Shown here piece after piece: positions 44,978 to 52,560 of a DNA stretch of 64,000 bases (positions within the stretch are counted from its first letter, which is position 1; each line of letters opens with the position of its first letter). The position numbers and the translations under genes are program-made. The notes under the pieces are model-generated. The model was not told where the DNA came from. It ran no database searches and was given only the letters and a program-made list of their open reading frames with translations. Source of the stretch: JAAXHH01 sp965248395 (GTDB taxonomy: Bacteria; JAAXHH01); NCBI GenBank assembly GCA_965248395.1, contig OZ252103.1, forward strand, positions 248,001 to 312,000, written 5' to 3'.

Positions 44978-46310
44978 GGGTCTGTCACGGATTTTGTGTA
45001 ACTGACAGTTTCATGTGATGGGCACTCTGTCTTCGTACATGATGATGAACTGGTTGATTGCGGCTGTCCAGTGGACAAGGGGCCGGGTCCACCTTCGGGA
45101 CAGATTGAGCAGGGCCAGATAGAGCAGTTTCCTGGCCGCCTCGTCCGTGGGGAAAGCGCCTCTGGTCTTGATGATCTTGCGCAGGCCCCGGTTCATGGAT
45201 TCGATGGCATTCGTAGTGTAGATGACCTTCCTGATCTCCTGTGGGAAGGCGAAGAACGGGGTCAGATGGTCCCAGTGTCTGCGCCATAGCCGGCTGATCG
45301 TGGGATATTGCTTATCCCAGTGTTCGGCAAAGCGATAAAGCGCGGCCTCAGCCTGCTCCAAGGTAGCGGCCTGGTATATCGCCCGGAGATCCTTGGCCAC
45401 CTGCTTACGGTCCTTCCAGGAGACGTAGGTCAGGCTGTTACGCACCATGTGGACGATGCAGAGCTGCACCTGGGCCTTGGGGTACACCGTCTCTATGGCC
45501 TGGGGGAAGCCGGTGAGGCCGTCGCAACAGGCGATGAAGATATCGGCAACGCCCCGGTTCTTCAGTTCGGTCAGTACGTGGAGCCAGAACTTTGCCCCTT
45601 CGTTCTGCTCGATCCAGAGCCCCAGGAGTTCCTTGTCGCCGCGCAGGTTAACGCCCAGGGCCAGGTAGACCGCCTTGTTCCGTACGCTGCCGCTATCACG
45701 TATCTTGACGAACAGGGCATCCAGGAACAGGATCGGGTAGATCTCATCCAGGGGCCGCGACTGCCAGGCCAGGGCCTCGTCGGTCACGGCGTCGGTGATC
45801 CGCGAGACCAATTCGGGCGAGATGGACACCCCGTAGAGGTCTTCGATATGGCCCTGGATATCCCGGGTGCTCATGCCCCTTGCGTACATGGAGATGATCT
45901 TGTCGTCGAAGTCGGGCCAACGCGTCTGGTACTTGCGGATCAACTTCGGATCGAAGCTGCCTTCGCGGTCCCGGGGGATCTCTACCGGCAGAGCGCCCTT
46001 GTCGTCCTTGAGCGTCTTGGTGGTCTTGCCGTTGCGACTGTTGCCGCGGTTCCTGCCATCGGGGGCATGCTTCTCGTAGCCGAGATGATCGGTGAGCTCG
46101 GCTTCCAGGATCCGCTCGGCCATGCGCTTCTTCATGCGCTTGAGCAGGCCGTCTTCGCCGAAAAGGTCCTCGGCGTCCACCCCGTCTTCCATAAGTTCAT
46201 CGAGAAGACGGTCGATCTTACCTGGGGGTTTTCTTTCTCTGGCCATAGCACTTCCTCCTTTTGAGCAAGATACAGGCTATTGCCAGTTACACAAAACATG
46301 TTACAGACTC
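44978..46310 (-). mobile_element. IS256-family insertion sequence, copy 2
   Basis: This 1333-bp element has the same sequence and orientation as copy 1, with the same terminal repeats. It is flanked by CTGGAACG and inserted in hsdS. With copy 1 it flanks 1.15 kb holding the toxin remnant and the hsdS 5' half, so recombination between the direct copies would delete that segment. Confidence 0.95.
45011..46246 (-). CDS. IS256-family transposase, copy 2
   Basis: This 411-residue transposase has the same protein sequence as copy 1, with intact D, D and E motifs (LFLDALFVKIRD, CCDGLTGFP, TTNAIESMNR). Identity of the two copies suggests recent transposition. Confidence 0.96.
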   Translation of the reverse strand: MARERKPPGKIDRLLDELMEDGVDAEDLFGEDGLLKRMKKRMAERILEAELTDHLGYEKHAPDGRNRGNSRNGKTTKTLKDDKGALPVEIPRDREGSFDPKLIRKYQTRWPDFDDKIISMYARGMSTRDIQGHIEDLYGVSISPELVSRITDAVTDEALAWQSRPLDEIYPILFLDALFVKIRDSGSVRNKAVYLALGVNLRGDKELLGLWIEQNEGAKFWLHVLTELKNRGVADIFIACCDGLTGFPQAIETVYPKAQVQLCIVHMVRNSLTYVSWKDRKQVAKDLRAIYQAATLEQAEAALYRFAEHWDKQYPTISRLWRRHWDHLTPFFAFPQEIRKVIYTTNAIESMNRGLRKIIKTRGAFPTDEAARKLLYLALLNLSRRWTRPLVHWTAAINQFIIMYEDRVPIT

Positions 46311-46842
46311 CTGGAACGGGCCGATTCCGTGGTGTACACCGACCGACATCACGGCTAAGCCGGGGAAGTACCTCCTTCATACTGAGCGGAGCGTCACTGC
46401 GGCGGGATTGGCCAGTTGCGCAGCACGACTGCTTCCTGTCGCCACTCTTCTCTTGTGCAGCCGTGCAACCATCGGGGAGATTAAGATCGTTGTATCACCG
46501 GTATGCACTAACCAAGGCTTCAAGTCAATCGTCTGTAAAACCGATGTGTCGAACGAGTTTCTGTATTACCTGCTTTTGACATTTAAGCCGCAACTGATAG
46601 AGCGGGCCATCGGGTCAACTTTTCTTGAAATCAGTAAGTCTGATGTGGCATCACTTACATTACGTATCCCTACTCATACGGAACAGCACGCCATCGCCAA
46701 CATTCTCTCCGACATGGACGACGAGATAACCGCACTGGAACATCGCCGGGACAAGACACAAGCAGTCAAGCAGGGTATGATACAGCAGCTTCTCACCGGA
46801 CGGGTACGATTGGTCGAATCAGAGAGAACTGCATATGCCTGA
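46311..46842 (+). pseudogene. hsdS: HsdS, 3' part after IS copy 2
   Basis: Continues the specificity subunit in TRD2 (WNGPIPWCTPTDI, SRATIGEIKIVVSPVCTNQGFKSIV, IERAIGSTFLEISKSDV). It ends with the C-terminal conserved region (HTEQHAIANILSDMDDEITALEHRRDKTQAVKQGMIQQLLTGRVRLV). The part has no start codon or ribosome site of its own that fits. The ATPase gene begins 8 bases before its stop, so it was once translationally coupled to it. 46311-46318 is the right target duplication. Confidence 0.9.
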
Positions 46843-49429
46843 CATTGAACATGAGATTCGTACTTGGCTTCACCAACAACAGGATTGGCTTCAGGAAGCG
46901 GTCGAGAAACTGCTCGCTACGGGCAGTTTGGACGATAGCGACATCCAAGCCATCACCGATCGTCTCAAGACCACGTCCGGGCAAAAGGTAACCACTCACC
47001 GCACATTCGAAGGTATTGGATCTACCTCCGCTTCCTCGACTGCAGTACACCTCCTAGAAATCGGCGACATCTGCGGCATTGAGAATCTATGTCCGCACAG
47101 TCCCCTAAAGTTCGGAACTGGAAATCTTGCGGTGATCTACGGTCCCAACGGATCGGGAAAAACCGGTTACGTTCGCATCATCAAGCGAGCGTGTGGGAAA
47201 CCCCACGCGACAGAGCTCAAGTCCAACGTCTTCGAATTTCGGCCTGCAAGGCAACTATGTCAGATTCGCTACAGTTTGGCGGGAAGCGAGCAATTGATTA
47301 CATGGCAGGCAAACTCCACTCCGATACAGGACCTCCGAGCCGTCGATGTTTTTGACGCTGATGCTGCCACTTTTTATATCAGCCAAGAGAAAGCAATCTC
47401 CTACACACCACCGACCATCAGTTTGTTCGAGGCGTTGGCATCTGTGTGCGACAGAATTAAAAAGAGACTTCATTTTGAACGGGATCGTCTGGTCAGCACA
47501 CTCCCCTCTTTGCCGCCAGAATACCGTGCTACTAAAGCTGGTAAAGTTTATGCTGCGTTGAGATACGATATTAGCAAGCAAGAGATCCAAAGTCTAACAC
47601 AATGGGGTCAGGATAACGAAGAAGAACTCAAGAAACTGACTGAACGTCTAAATGCGGACGACCCGGCAAAGTCCGCGCAATTAAAGCGTAAAACAAAGAG
47701 CCAACTTGACCGACTCGGTGCAGAATTGAAACACGCCGCATTCGCCGTTGGACCTCAACAGTTGGAAACCATTCGGAATTCTCGTAGGAAGGCACATCAG
47801 AAACGTAAGATAGCCACTGAAGTGGCTGACGCTCAGTTAGGTAGTGCTAAATTAGACGGCATTGGGACGGAAACGTGGAATGCACTATGGAAGGCAGCAC
47901 GCCTTTATTCACAGACAGCCTATCCAGAATTTGAATTCCCCGTTACAGAGAACGGTGCCCTATGCGTTTTGTGTCATCAGGAATTGGCTCAAGAAGCACA
48001 GAATCGTTTGCAAGAATTTGAAGCATTTGTCCAAGGGGTAGTGGAGACTGAAGCTAAGTCGGCTGAAGAAGCCTACAGCAAAGCACTAGCGAGGTTGCCG
48101 ACGCAGTGGGATGACGAGGAAACCCGTACGAGATGTGAGGTCGCCGGGCTGACCGATGAGGATTGGACCGAGAAATTAGGAGCCTTTTGGTCCAAATTAG
48201 GCAAGGCCCGCGATGATCTCCTAAACGGCGAGGCAGATGCAGAGGCTGTCGCAATAGAGCCACCTGATGAACTTTTGACCGAAGTAGCATGCCGTGCCGA
48301 ATCGTTGGAGCACGAAGCCCTGCAAAATGATGAGGATGCGAAGAACTTCGATCGGGAAAGGGCGATTCAAGAAAGGCTGAATCTGGAGGCTCTGCGCTGG
48401 ACAGCACAGCAAGCTACTGCAATCCACTGCGATATTGCACGTCTAAAGAATATGAGGAAGTATGAGAAATGGGAGCAATTGGCGAACTCACGAAAGGTAT
48501 CCCTTGAGGCTAGCCATGTCGCCGAGAAGGTAATCACGCAGGTGTACGTGGATCGGTTCAACCAGGAACTCAAGATGTTGGGTGCATCGCGAATAAAGGT
48601 TGAGCTAACCAAAACCCAAACGAAAAAAGGGCAAGCACTACATGGGCTTCGCCTGAAGGGTGTCAAACTGACAACAGAGAACGCACCTGAACAAATTCTG
48701 AGCGACGGAGAGCGGCGCGTCGTTTCTCTGGCGGCGTTTTTGGCCGATGTGGCAGAGAAGCCTCACGCGGCACCATTCATTTTCGACGATTCGATATCGT
48801 CGCTGGATCAAGACTTCGAGTGGCAGGTGGCGACTCGCCTTGCACAACTAGCGCAGAGCCGTCAGGTCCTGGTGTTCACACATCGGCTTTCTCTATATGG
48901 TGCGATGGAGGACGCCGCAAAGAAAGTTGGCCAAGATTGGAAGAATAGAAACCTCCAGCAATGCTGCATAGAATTTTTTTCAGGAACCGCAGGGCACCCG
49001 GCGGATGATTCTGTTTGGAATGTCAACACCAAGACGGGAAACAATATCCTTTTGGCGCGTCTTGACGAGGCTAAAAATGCCGGTAAAACGGGTGGTGCCA
49101 GTGCTTACCGGATCCAAGCGCAGGCGATTTGCACTGAATTTCGAAAGCTTCTGGAGCGAACAGTCGAAGATGACCTACTGAACAAAATAGTACGACGCCA
49201 CCGAAGGAGTATCACGACCGACCATAGACTTAAACCACTTGCAAGTATAATCCCTAGTGACTGCAGGTTTATAGATGATCTTATGACTAAGTACTCAGGC
49301 TATGTGCACAGTCAGTCAGAGGAAGCGCCGATTCCACTACCTGATGAGGCAGAACTGCGGAAAGACATGGAGTCGCTGAAGAATTGGCGCGAGGATTTCA
49401 AGAAGCGCCCCGCAGAGGACGGCGTCTGA
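46835..49429 (+). CDS. AAA_13-type ATPase with zinc-hook-like motif (RloC/PrrC-like)
   Basis: This 864-residue protein has a split ABC-type ATPase head and a long coiled-coil middle. Walker A GPNGSGKTGY lies near residue 103, a CVLC motif near 377 within the coiled coil (Rad50-like zinc hook, as in RloC), the signature LSDGERRVVSLAAFLAD near 622, Walker B FIFDDSISSLDQ near 648 and the H-loop VFTHRLSLY. The C-terminal 100 residues carry RKLLERTVEDDLL and KYSGYVHSQ, which might correspond to the Arg-x3-Glu...His site of PrrC/RloC anticodon nucleases. Known RloC and PrrC are silenced by a type I RM complex and cut tRNA when it is disturbed. The gene overlaps hsdS by 8 bases, as expected for such a guard. 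Nuclease activity is inferred. Confidence 0.8.
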   Translation: MPDIEHEIRTWLHQQQDWLQEAVEKLLATGSLDDSDIQAITDRLKTTSGQKVTTHRTFEGIGSTSASSTAVHLLEIGDICGIENLCPHSPLKFGTGNLAVIYGPNGSGKTGYVRIIKRACGKPHATELKSNVFEFRPARQLCQIRYSLAGSEQLITWQANSTPIQDLRAVDVFDADAATFYISQEKAISYTPPTISLFEALASVCDRIKKRLHFERDRLVSTLPSLPPEYRATKAGKVYAALRYDISKQEIQSLTQWGQDNEEELKKLTERLNADDPAKSAQLKRKTKSQLDRLGAELKHAAFAVGPQQLETIRNSRRKAHQKRKIATEVADAQLGSAKLDGIGTETWNALWKAARLYSQTAYPEFEFPVTENGALCVLCHQELAQEAQNRLQEFEAFVQGVVETEAKSAEEAYSKALARLPTQWDDEETRTRCEVAGLTDEDWTEKLGAFWSKLGKARDDLLNGEADAEAVAIEPPDELLTEVACRAESLEHEALQNDEDAKNFDRERAIQERLNLEALRWTAQQATAIHCDIARLKNMRKYEKWEQLANSRKVSLEASHVAEKVITQVYVDRFNQELKMLGASRIKVELTKTQTKKGQALHGLRLKGVKLTTENAPEQILSDGERRVVSLAAFLADVAEKPHAAPFIFDDSISSLDQDFEWQVATRLAQLAQSRQVLVFTHRLSLYGAMEDAAKKVGQDWKNRNLQQCCIEFFSGTAGHPADDSVWNVNTKTGNNILLARLDEAKNAGKTGGASAYRIQAQAICTEFRKLLERTVEDDLLNKIVRRHRRSITTDHRLKPLASIIPSDCRFIDDLMTKYSGYVHSQSEEAPIPLPDEAELRKDMESLKNWREDFKKRPAEDGV

Positions 49430-49472
49430 CCAGCGTCGGCCACCACAAAACTTTACATATACTCTGGAAGTT

Positions 49473-49621
49473 GTGATGTCCTCCGACATGGAAGTCAAGG
49501 TTACCGTCTTGGAGTGCGCGCCAGGAAAGACCTGCTCCGGGCCGTCAAGCAAAGCATTGTGCAGCAACTCCTCACTGGCCGGGTGAGGCTAGTCAGATCA
49601 CATTCCACGAATGAAGTCTAG
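49473..49621 (+). pseudogene. Decayed second copy of the hsdS 3' end
   Basis: The gap after the ATPase encodes, with one frameshift, SSDMEVKVTVLE..GKT and then AVKQSIVQQLLTGRVRLV. These align with LSDMDDEITALE..KT and AVKQGMIQQLLTGRVRLV of the hsdS C-terminus at 46711-46815. It ends with TAG two bases before kwaA. Confidence 0.8.
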
Positions 49622-49623
49622 AA

Positions 49624-50160
49624 ATGCTAAACTTTTTCGCCAAGTGCCTTCTGGTGTCAACATCTTTGTCTCCCGTGTTGGTTGCAAACGCCATCGATCA
49701 ATTCGAACGTAGTGAATCATGGCAAAGTTACATTTGGTGGCTGATTGTGGCTTTTCTACTAGTCACATTCTGCTGGGTGCTTTTGAGATATGCTGCAACT
49801 AAATCAGAAAAGTATGAGTTTCAGATCAAGGAATTTGAACGTAAAGATCAGGAACTGCTGGCGTTTCTATTGGTTTATTTACTACCGTTCGTTAGCTCAG
49901 AAAACGTGACGTTTGCCAGTCAGTGGCTCACCAGCGTATATGTCCTTACGGTCATTATCATAGCAATTGCTTATGCCGGTGCATTTCATTTCAATCCTGT
50001 CATGCGTATATTAGGTTATCGTTTTTATGCCGTGAAGAACCACCATGGGGTATCTACACTTCTGATTAGCAAAACGGATTTACGACGTCCAGGTAGGAAA
50101 TTACAAACAGTACGACTGGCTTGGGATGTGTATTTACACGTGGGAGACCCCGATGATTAG
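49624..50160 (+). CDS. kwaA: Kiwa-type defence membrane protein KwaA (candidate)
   Basis: This 178-residue protein has about four hydrophobic helices (residues 4-22, 36-57, 78-92, 103-122) and a soluble C-terminal tail (KNHHGVSTLLISKTDLRRPG). Size, topology and the overlapping partner fit KwaA, the membrane sensor of the Kiwa anti-phage system. I cannot confirm residue-level homology by eye; the DUF4868-like partner is the main support. The ATG is two bases after the stop of the decayed hsdS tail. It is clearly AT-richer than the flanking chromosome. Confidence 0.6.
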   Translation: MLNFFAKCLLVSTSLSPVLVANAIDQFERSESWQSYIWWLIVAFLLVTFCWVLLRYAATKSEKYEFQIKEFERKDQELLAFLLVYLLPFVSSENVTFASQWLTSVYVLTVIIIAIAYAGAFHFNPVMRILGYRFYAVKNHHGVSTLLISKTDLRRPGRKLQTVRLAWDVYLHVGDPDD

Positions 50161-51037
50161 GAATTTACACCTTGCAGCAATCATCACTCAGGACCACCAA
50201 AGGAGTCTACAGCGCGTCCCTTTAGAACAAGCACTGCAAGACGATCTCACGAATAGCTGGCAAGATCAGTACACAGCGTTTATGGATGGCAGGCTAGAGA
50301 TTGACTTCAACGCTGGTTACAAACTCGAGAAACATGAATGTTTTTGCTTACAAGACTTCGACCCTCCGGACTGGTTGGCGGAGGAGGATAGCCAGACCGT
50401 CTCCGATAACGTTGCATTTGTTATAAACCAACAACTTTACCATGCCATCACAGGAATTGCAGGATTTGCACAAAATGACCATAGCGAGGAGGTAGTGCTT
50501 CTCCAAAACTTCAGCCGGTCGCGTGTTATTCAACCGGGGCGATATCTTTTCTTGGAAGCCAACACCTACAGGAGTTCTTCACACGCCGGTCTGACTCTCG
50601 ACAACAAACTAAGTGCTGTCTATCTACCTGGCGAGAGGAAGTTGTTGTTTAAGGTCTTTCGTTTCGTTAACACATTCCTACCACTTGGAGACCTTTATGA
50701 GGAGGTGTCAGAACAAGAGATACGGACGTTACTTAATCACGATCTACTCGCAACAGAAGACCCGGATGCAATAGTTGCCGGTTCCGACCAATGGTTTCGT
50801 AAACGGTTCGCTATGCTTAGGAACTCGGGCGTCCTCGATGAGTATTCTGCCCAAGAGTTAAAATCGCGCTCCGAGGGGCATGATGTTTCAATTAGCATTT
50901 CCAGAGGTAAAATTGTGTTTCCTGCTGAAAAATCCGAGGCAAGGAAACTCCTGCAGTTCCTCAACGAGGAACGTTTTCGCGGAGCGATCACCAATACGCT
51001 CTATGAGACCAATTCAAAAAAGCAAGCCGATCAATGA
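50153..51037 (+). CDS. kwaB: Kiwa-type defence protein KwaB (DUF4868-like, candidate)
   Basis: This 294-residue soluble protein ends in a DUF4868-like region (ERKLLFKVFRFVNTFLPLGDLY, DQWFRKRFAMLRNSGVLDEY, KIVFPAEKSEARKLLQFLNEERFRGAITNTLYETNSKKQ), the domain of KwaB. In Kiwa, KwaB is the effector held by membrane KwaA until phage infection. The ATG at 50153 lies inside the end of kwaA with GGGAG six bases upstream, giving an 8-base overlap and coupled translation, as in known kwaAB pairs. The frame is open from 50126. Confidence 0.65.
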   Translation: MIRNLHLAAIITQDHQRSLQRVPLEQALQDDLTNSWQDQYTAFMDGRLEIDFNAGYKLEKHECFCLQDFDPPDWLAEEDSQTVSDNVAFVINQQLYHAITGIAGFAQNDHSEEVVLLQNFSRSRVIQPGRYLFLEANTYRSSSHAGLTLDNKLSAVYLPGERKLLFKVFRFVNTFLPLGDLYEEVSEQEIRTLLNHDLLATEDPDAIVAGSDQWFRKRFAMLRNSGVLDEYSAQELKSRSEGHDVSISISRGKIVFPAEKSEARKLLQFLNEERFRGAITNTLYETNSKKQADQ

Positions 51038-51054
51038 TCATTATCTACCAATTG

Positions 51055-51240
51055 GAATTCATGCCCAGCAGAATGTAATGTTATTGTGTTCCGCCGCTAC
51101 GCCCTTGAACGAATCTATCTTGGACAACCGGCAATTCAGACATATAACGCCAGTGTTGAGGCGGCGCTAATCAACAACTGGTTTAAACGCCAAGATCACG
51201 ATGACGGAGCATCAACAAGGCACTCATTAACGCACGGGGA
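51055..51240 (+). pseudogene. Decayed second copy of the hsdR 5' end
   Basis: Across one frameshift this reads AQQNVMLL and then FRRYALERIYLGQPAIQTYNASVEAALINNWFKRQDHDDG. It aligns with QQRVVALFEDTLGYAYLGNLKDRIDNSNVEEELATDWLRCQGHDDG at the start of hsdR (52594 onward). It is followed by no further hsdR-like sequence. Confidence 0.75.
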
Positions 51241-51787
51241 GTGCCAGGAAAGGAAACAGTGTTCGACAGCATCATGGTTTATTGAGAGATTAACTGTAAC
51301 ATTTTAACCTCCCACGTTAAGACATCAAAACCACACCCGACGCGAGTAAACTGACTCTCACCACACGACTTTTCAACCAGAACACCATAAAACAACGATT
51401 TTATTGCTGGATGACCAAATACGTAAAGTCCTCCAATCCCTAAATGAGGCATTTAATGTACTATATGCCCTAAGTGTGTGACCGTGGAAACTAGGGTTTC
51501 AAATACGCACAAGTGAAGGAAGTATTCGCCAAGGACCATCGTCAAGTGTGATCATATGTGTAAAACTTGCAGTTTTGCTTTCACCACATGGGAAACGAAG
51601 GGTGATCCTCAAAAACCAAGCAGTTCCCCGATTGGATTGAGCAGAATATAAAACATTTTCGACAAAACTCCGACGCAAGTCCTTAACTTGTCGTTCTTAT
51701 TGCTTAAGTAATCGTAAAATCTGATTTCATTGACATCAATGCTATCTTTGATTACTGTAAAGTGAACCGTACCTGCGGAGGCTTTAA
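51241..51787. other. AT-rich gap, no gene seen
   Basis: About 550 bases between the hsdR-head remnant and the antitoxin gene hold no convincing reading frame. The only signal I can support is the promoter at 51730-51758. Another decayed stretch of the old hsdR or an inserted module is possible but not recognisable. Confidence 0.5.
51730..51758 (+). promoter_or_regulatory. Promoter of the FitAB-type toxin-antitoxin pair
   Basis: TTGACA (51730-51735) and TACTGT (51753-51758) are exactly 17 bases apart; transcription would begin about 23 bases before the ATG, and GGAGG lies seven bases before it. Confidence 0.5.
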
Positions 51788-52030
51788 ATGGCAACTATGA
51801 CTATTCGCAACCTGAGCGAAGATACAAAACAGCGACTACGCATCCAGGCGGCTGAGCATGGTCATTCCATGGAAGAAGAAGTCCGCGAAATACTGCGAGC
51901 GGCGCTGAGCGAACGGAACTCTCCGGTAAATTTGGCACAAGCTATACGCGCTTGTTTTGAGCCATTGGGTGGTGTGGAGCTTGACATACCGCCTCGCGAG
52001 CCGATGCGCGATCCTCCGGATTTAGGTTGA
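51788..52030 (+). CDS. FitA-like ribbon-helix-helix antitoxin
   Basis: This 80-residue protein has an N-terminal ribbon-helix-helix (MATMTIRNLSEDTKQRLRIQAAEHGHSMEEEVREILRAAL), the DNA-binding fold of FitA/Phd-like antitoxins, and a C-terminal tail (EPLGGVELDIPPREP) of the kind that blocks a PIN toxin. The toxin gene follows after 9 bases. The pair probably represses its own promoter. It sits between the hsdR remnant and the intact hsdR. Confidence 0.88.
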   Translation: MATMTIRNLSEDTKQRLRIQAAEHGHSMEEEVREILRAALSERNSPVNLAQAIRACFEPLGGVELDIPPREPMRDPPDLG

Positions 52031-52039
52031 TTAGCACGA

Positions 52040-52459
52040 ATGATACTTCTCGACACCAACGTTGTATCAGAATTTACACGCCCAACACCCAATCTAGCCG
52101 TCACGAATTGGATTGCTGAACAATCCTTTTCAGCCGTATACTTGTCGGCGATCACGGAAGCTGAGTTACGGTATGGTGTGGAGATTCTACCGATGGGTGG
52201 CCGTCGTGAGAGGCTTAGTATCTCAATAGAGACTTTGCTCCAAAAGGTTTTCGCGCGGCGCATCTTACCCTTTGACAGCGATGCTGCCCGCATGTACGCG
52301 GAAATCGCTGCCAGCCGACGAACTATTGGGTTGCCAATCAGTTATGCCGACTGCCAGATGGCAGCCATCGCACGGTGCCATGGTGCGGCTATCGCAACTC
52401 GAAACGTCGGGCATTTCGAGCGTTGTGGTATTGAGGTAATCAATCCGTGGTCCGTTTAA
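52040..52459 (+). CDS. FitB/VapC-like PIN-domain ribonuclease toxin
   Basis: This 139-residue PIN toxin has the acidic residues in place: MILLDTNVVSE (D5), ITEAELRYG (E), and SYADCQMAAIARCHGAAIATRNVGHFE (two further acidic/aspartate positions, the last ending in the usual TRNxxHF). Such toxins cleave RNA when released from the antitoxin. No internal damage is seen, unlike the decayed PIN toxin at 43919. Confidence 0.9.
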   Translation: MILLDTNVVSEFTRPTPNLAVTNWIAEQSFSAVYLSAITEAELRYGVEILPMGGRRERLSISIETLLQKVFARRILPFDSDAARMYAEIAASRRTIGLPISYADCQMAAIARCHGAAIATRNVGHFERCGIEVINPWSV

Positions 52460-52560
52460 TGGATTGCGTAAGTTTGATCGGTGGCCATATCCCGGATGCT
52501 ATACCTAACGAATGAGAGGCAATCCGTCCAAGCTAGTCCGAAGTCGGAGAGAATGAAATC

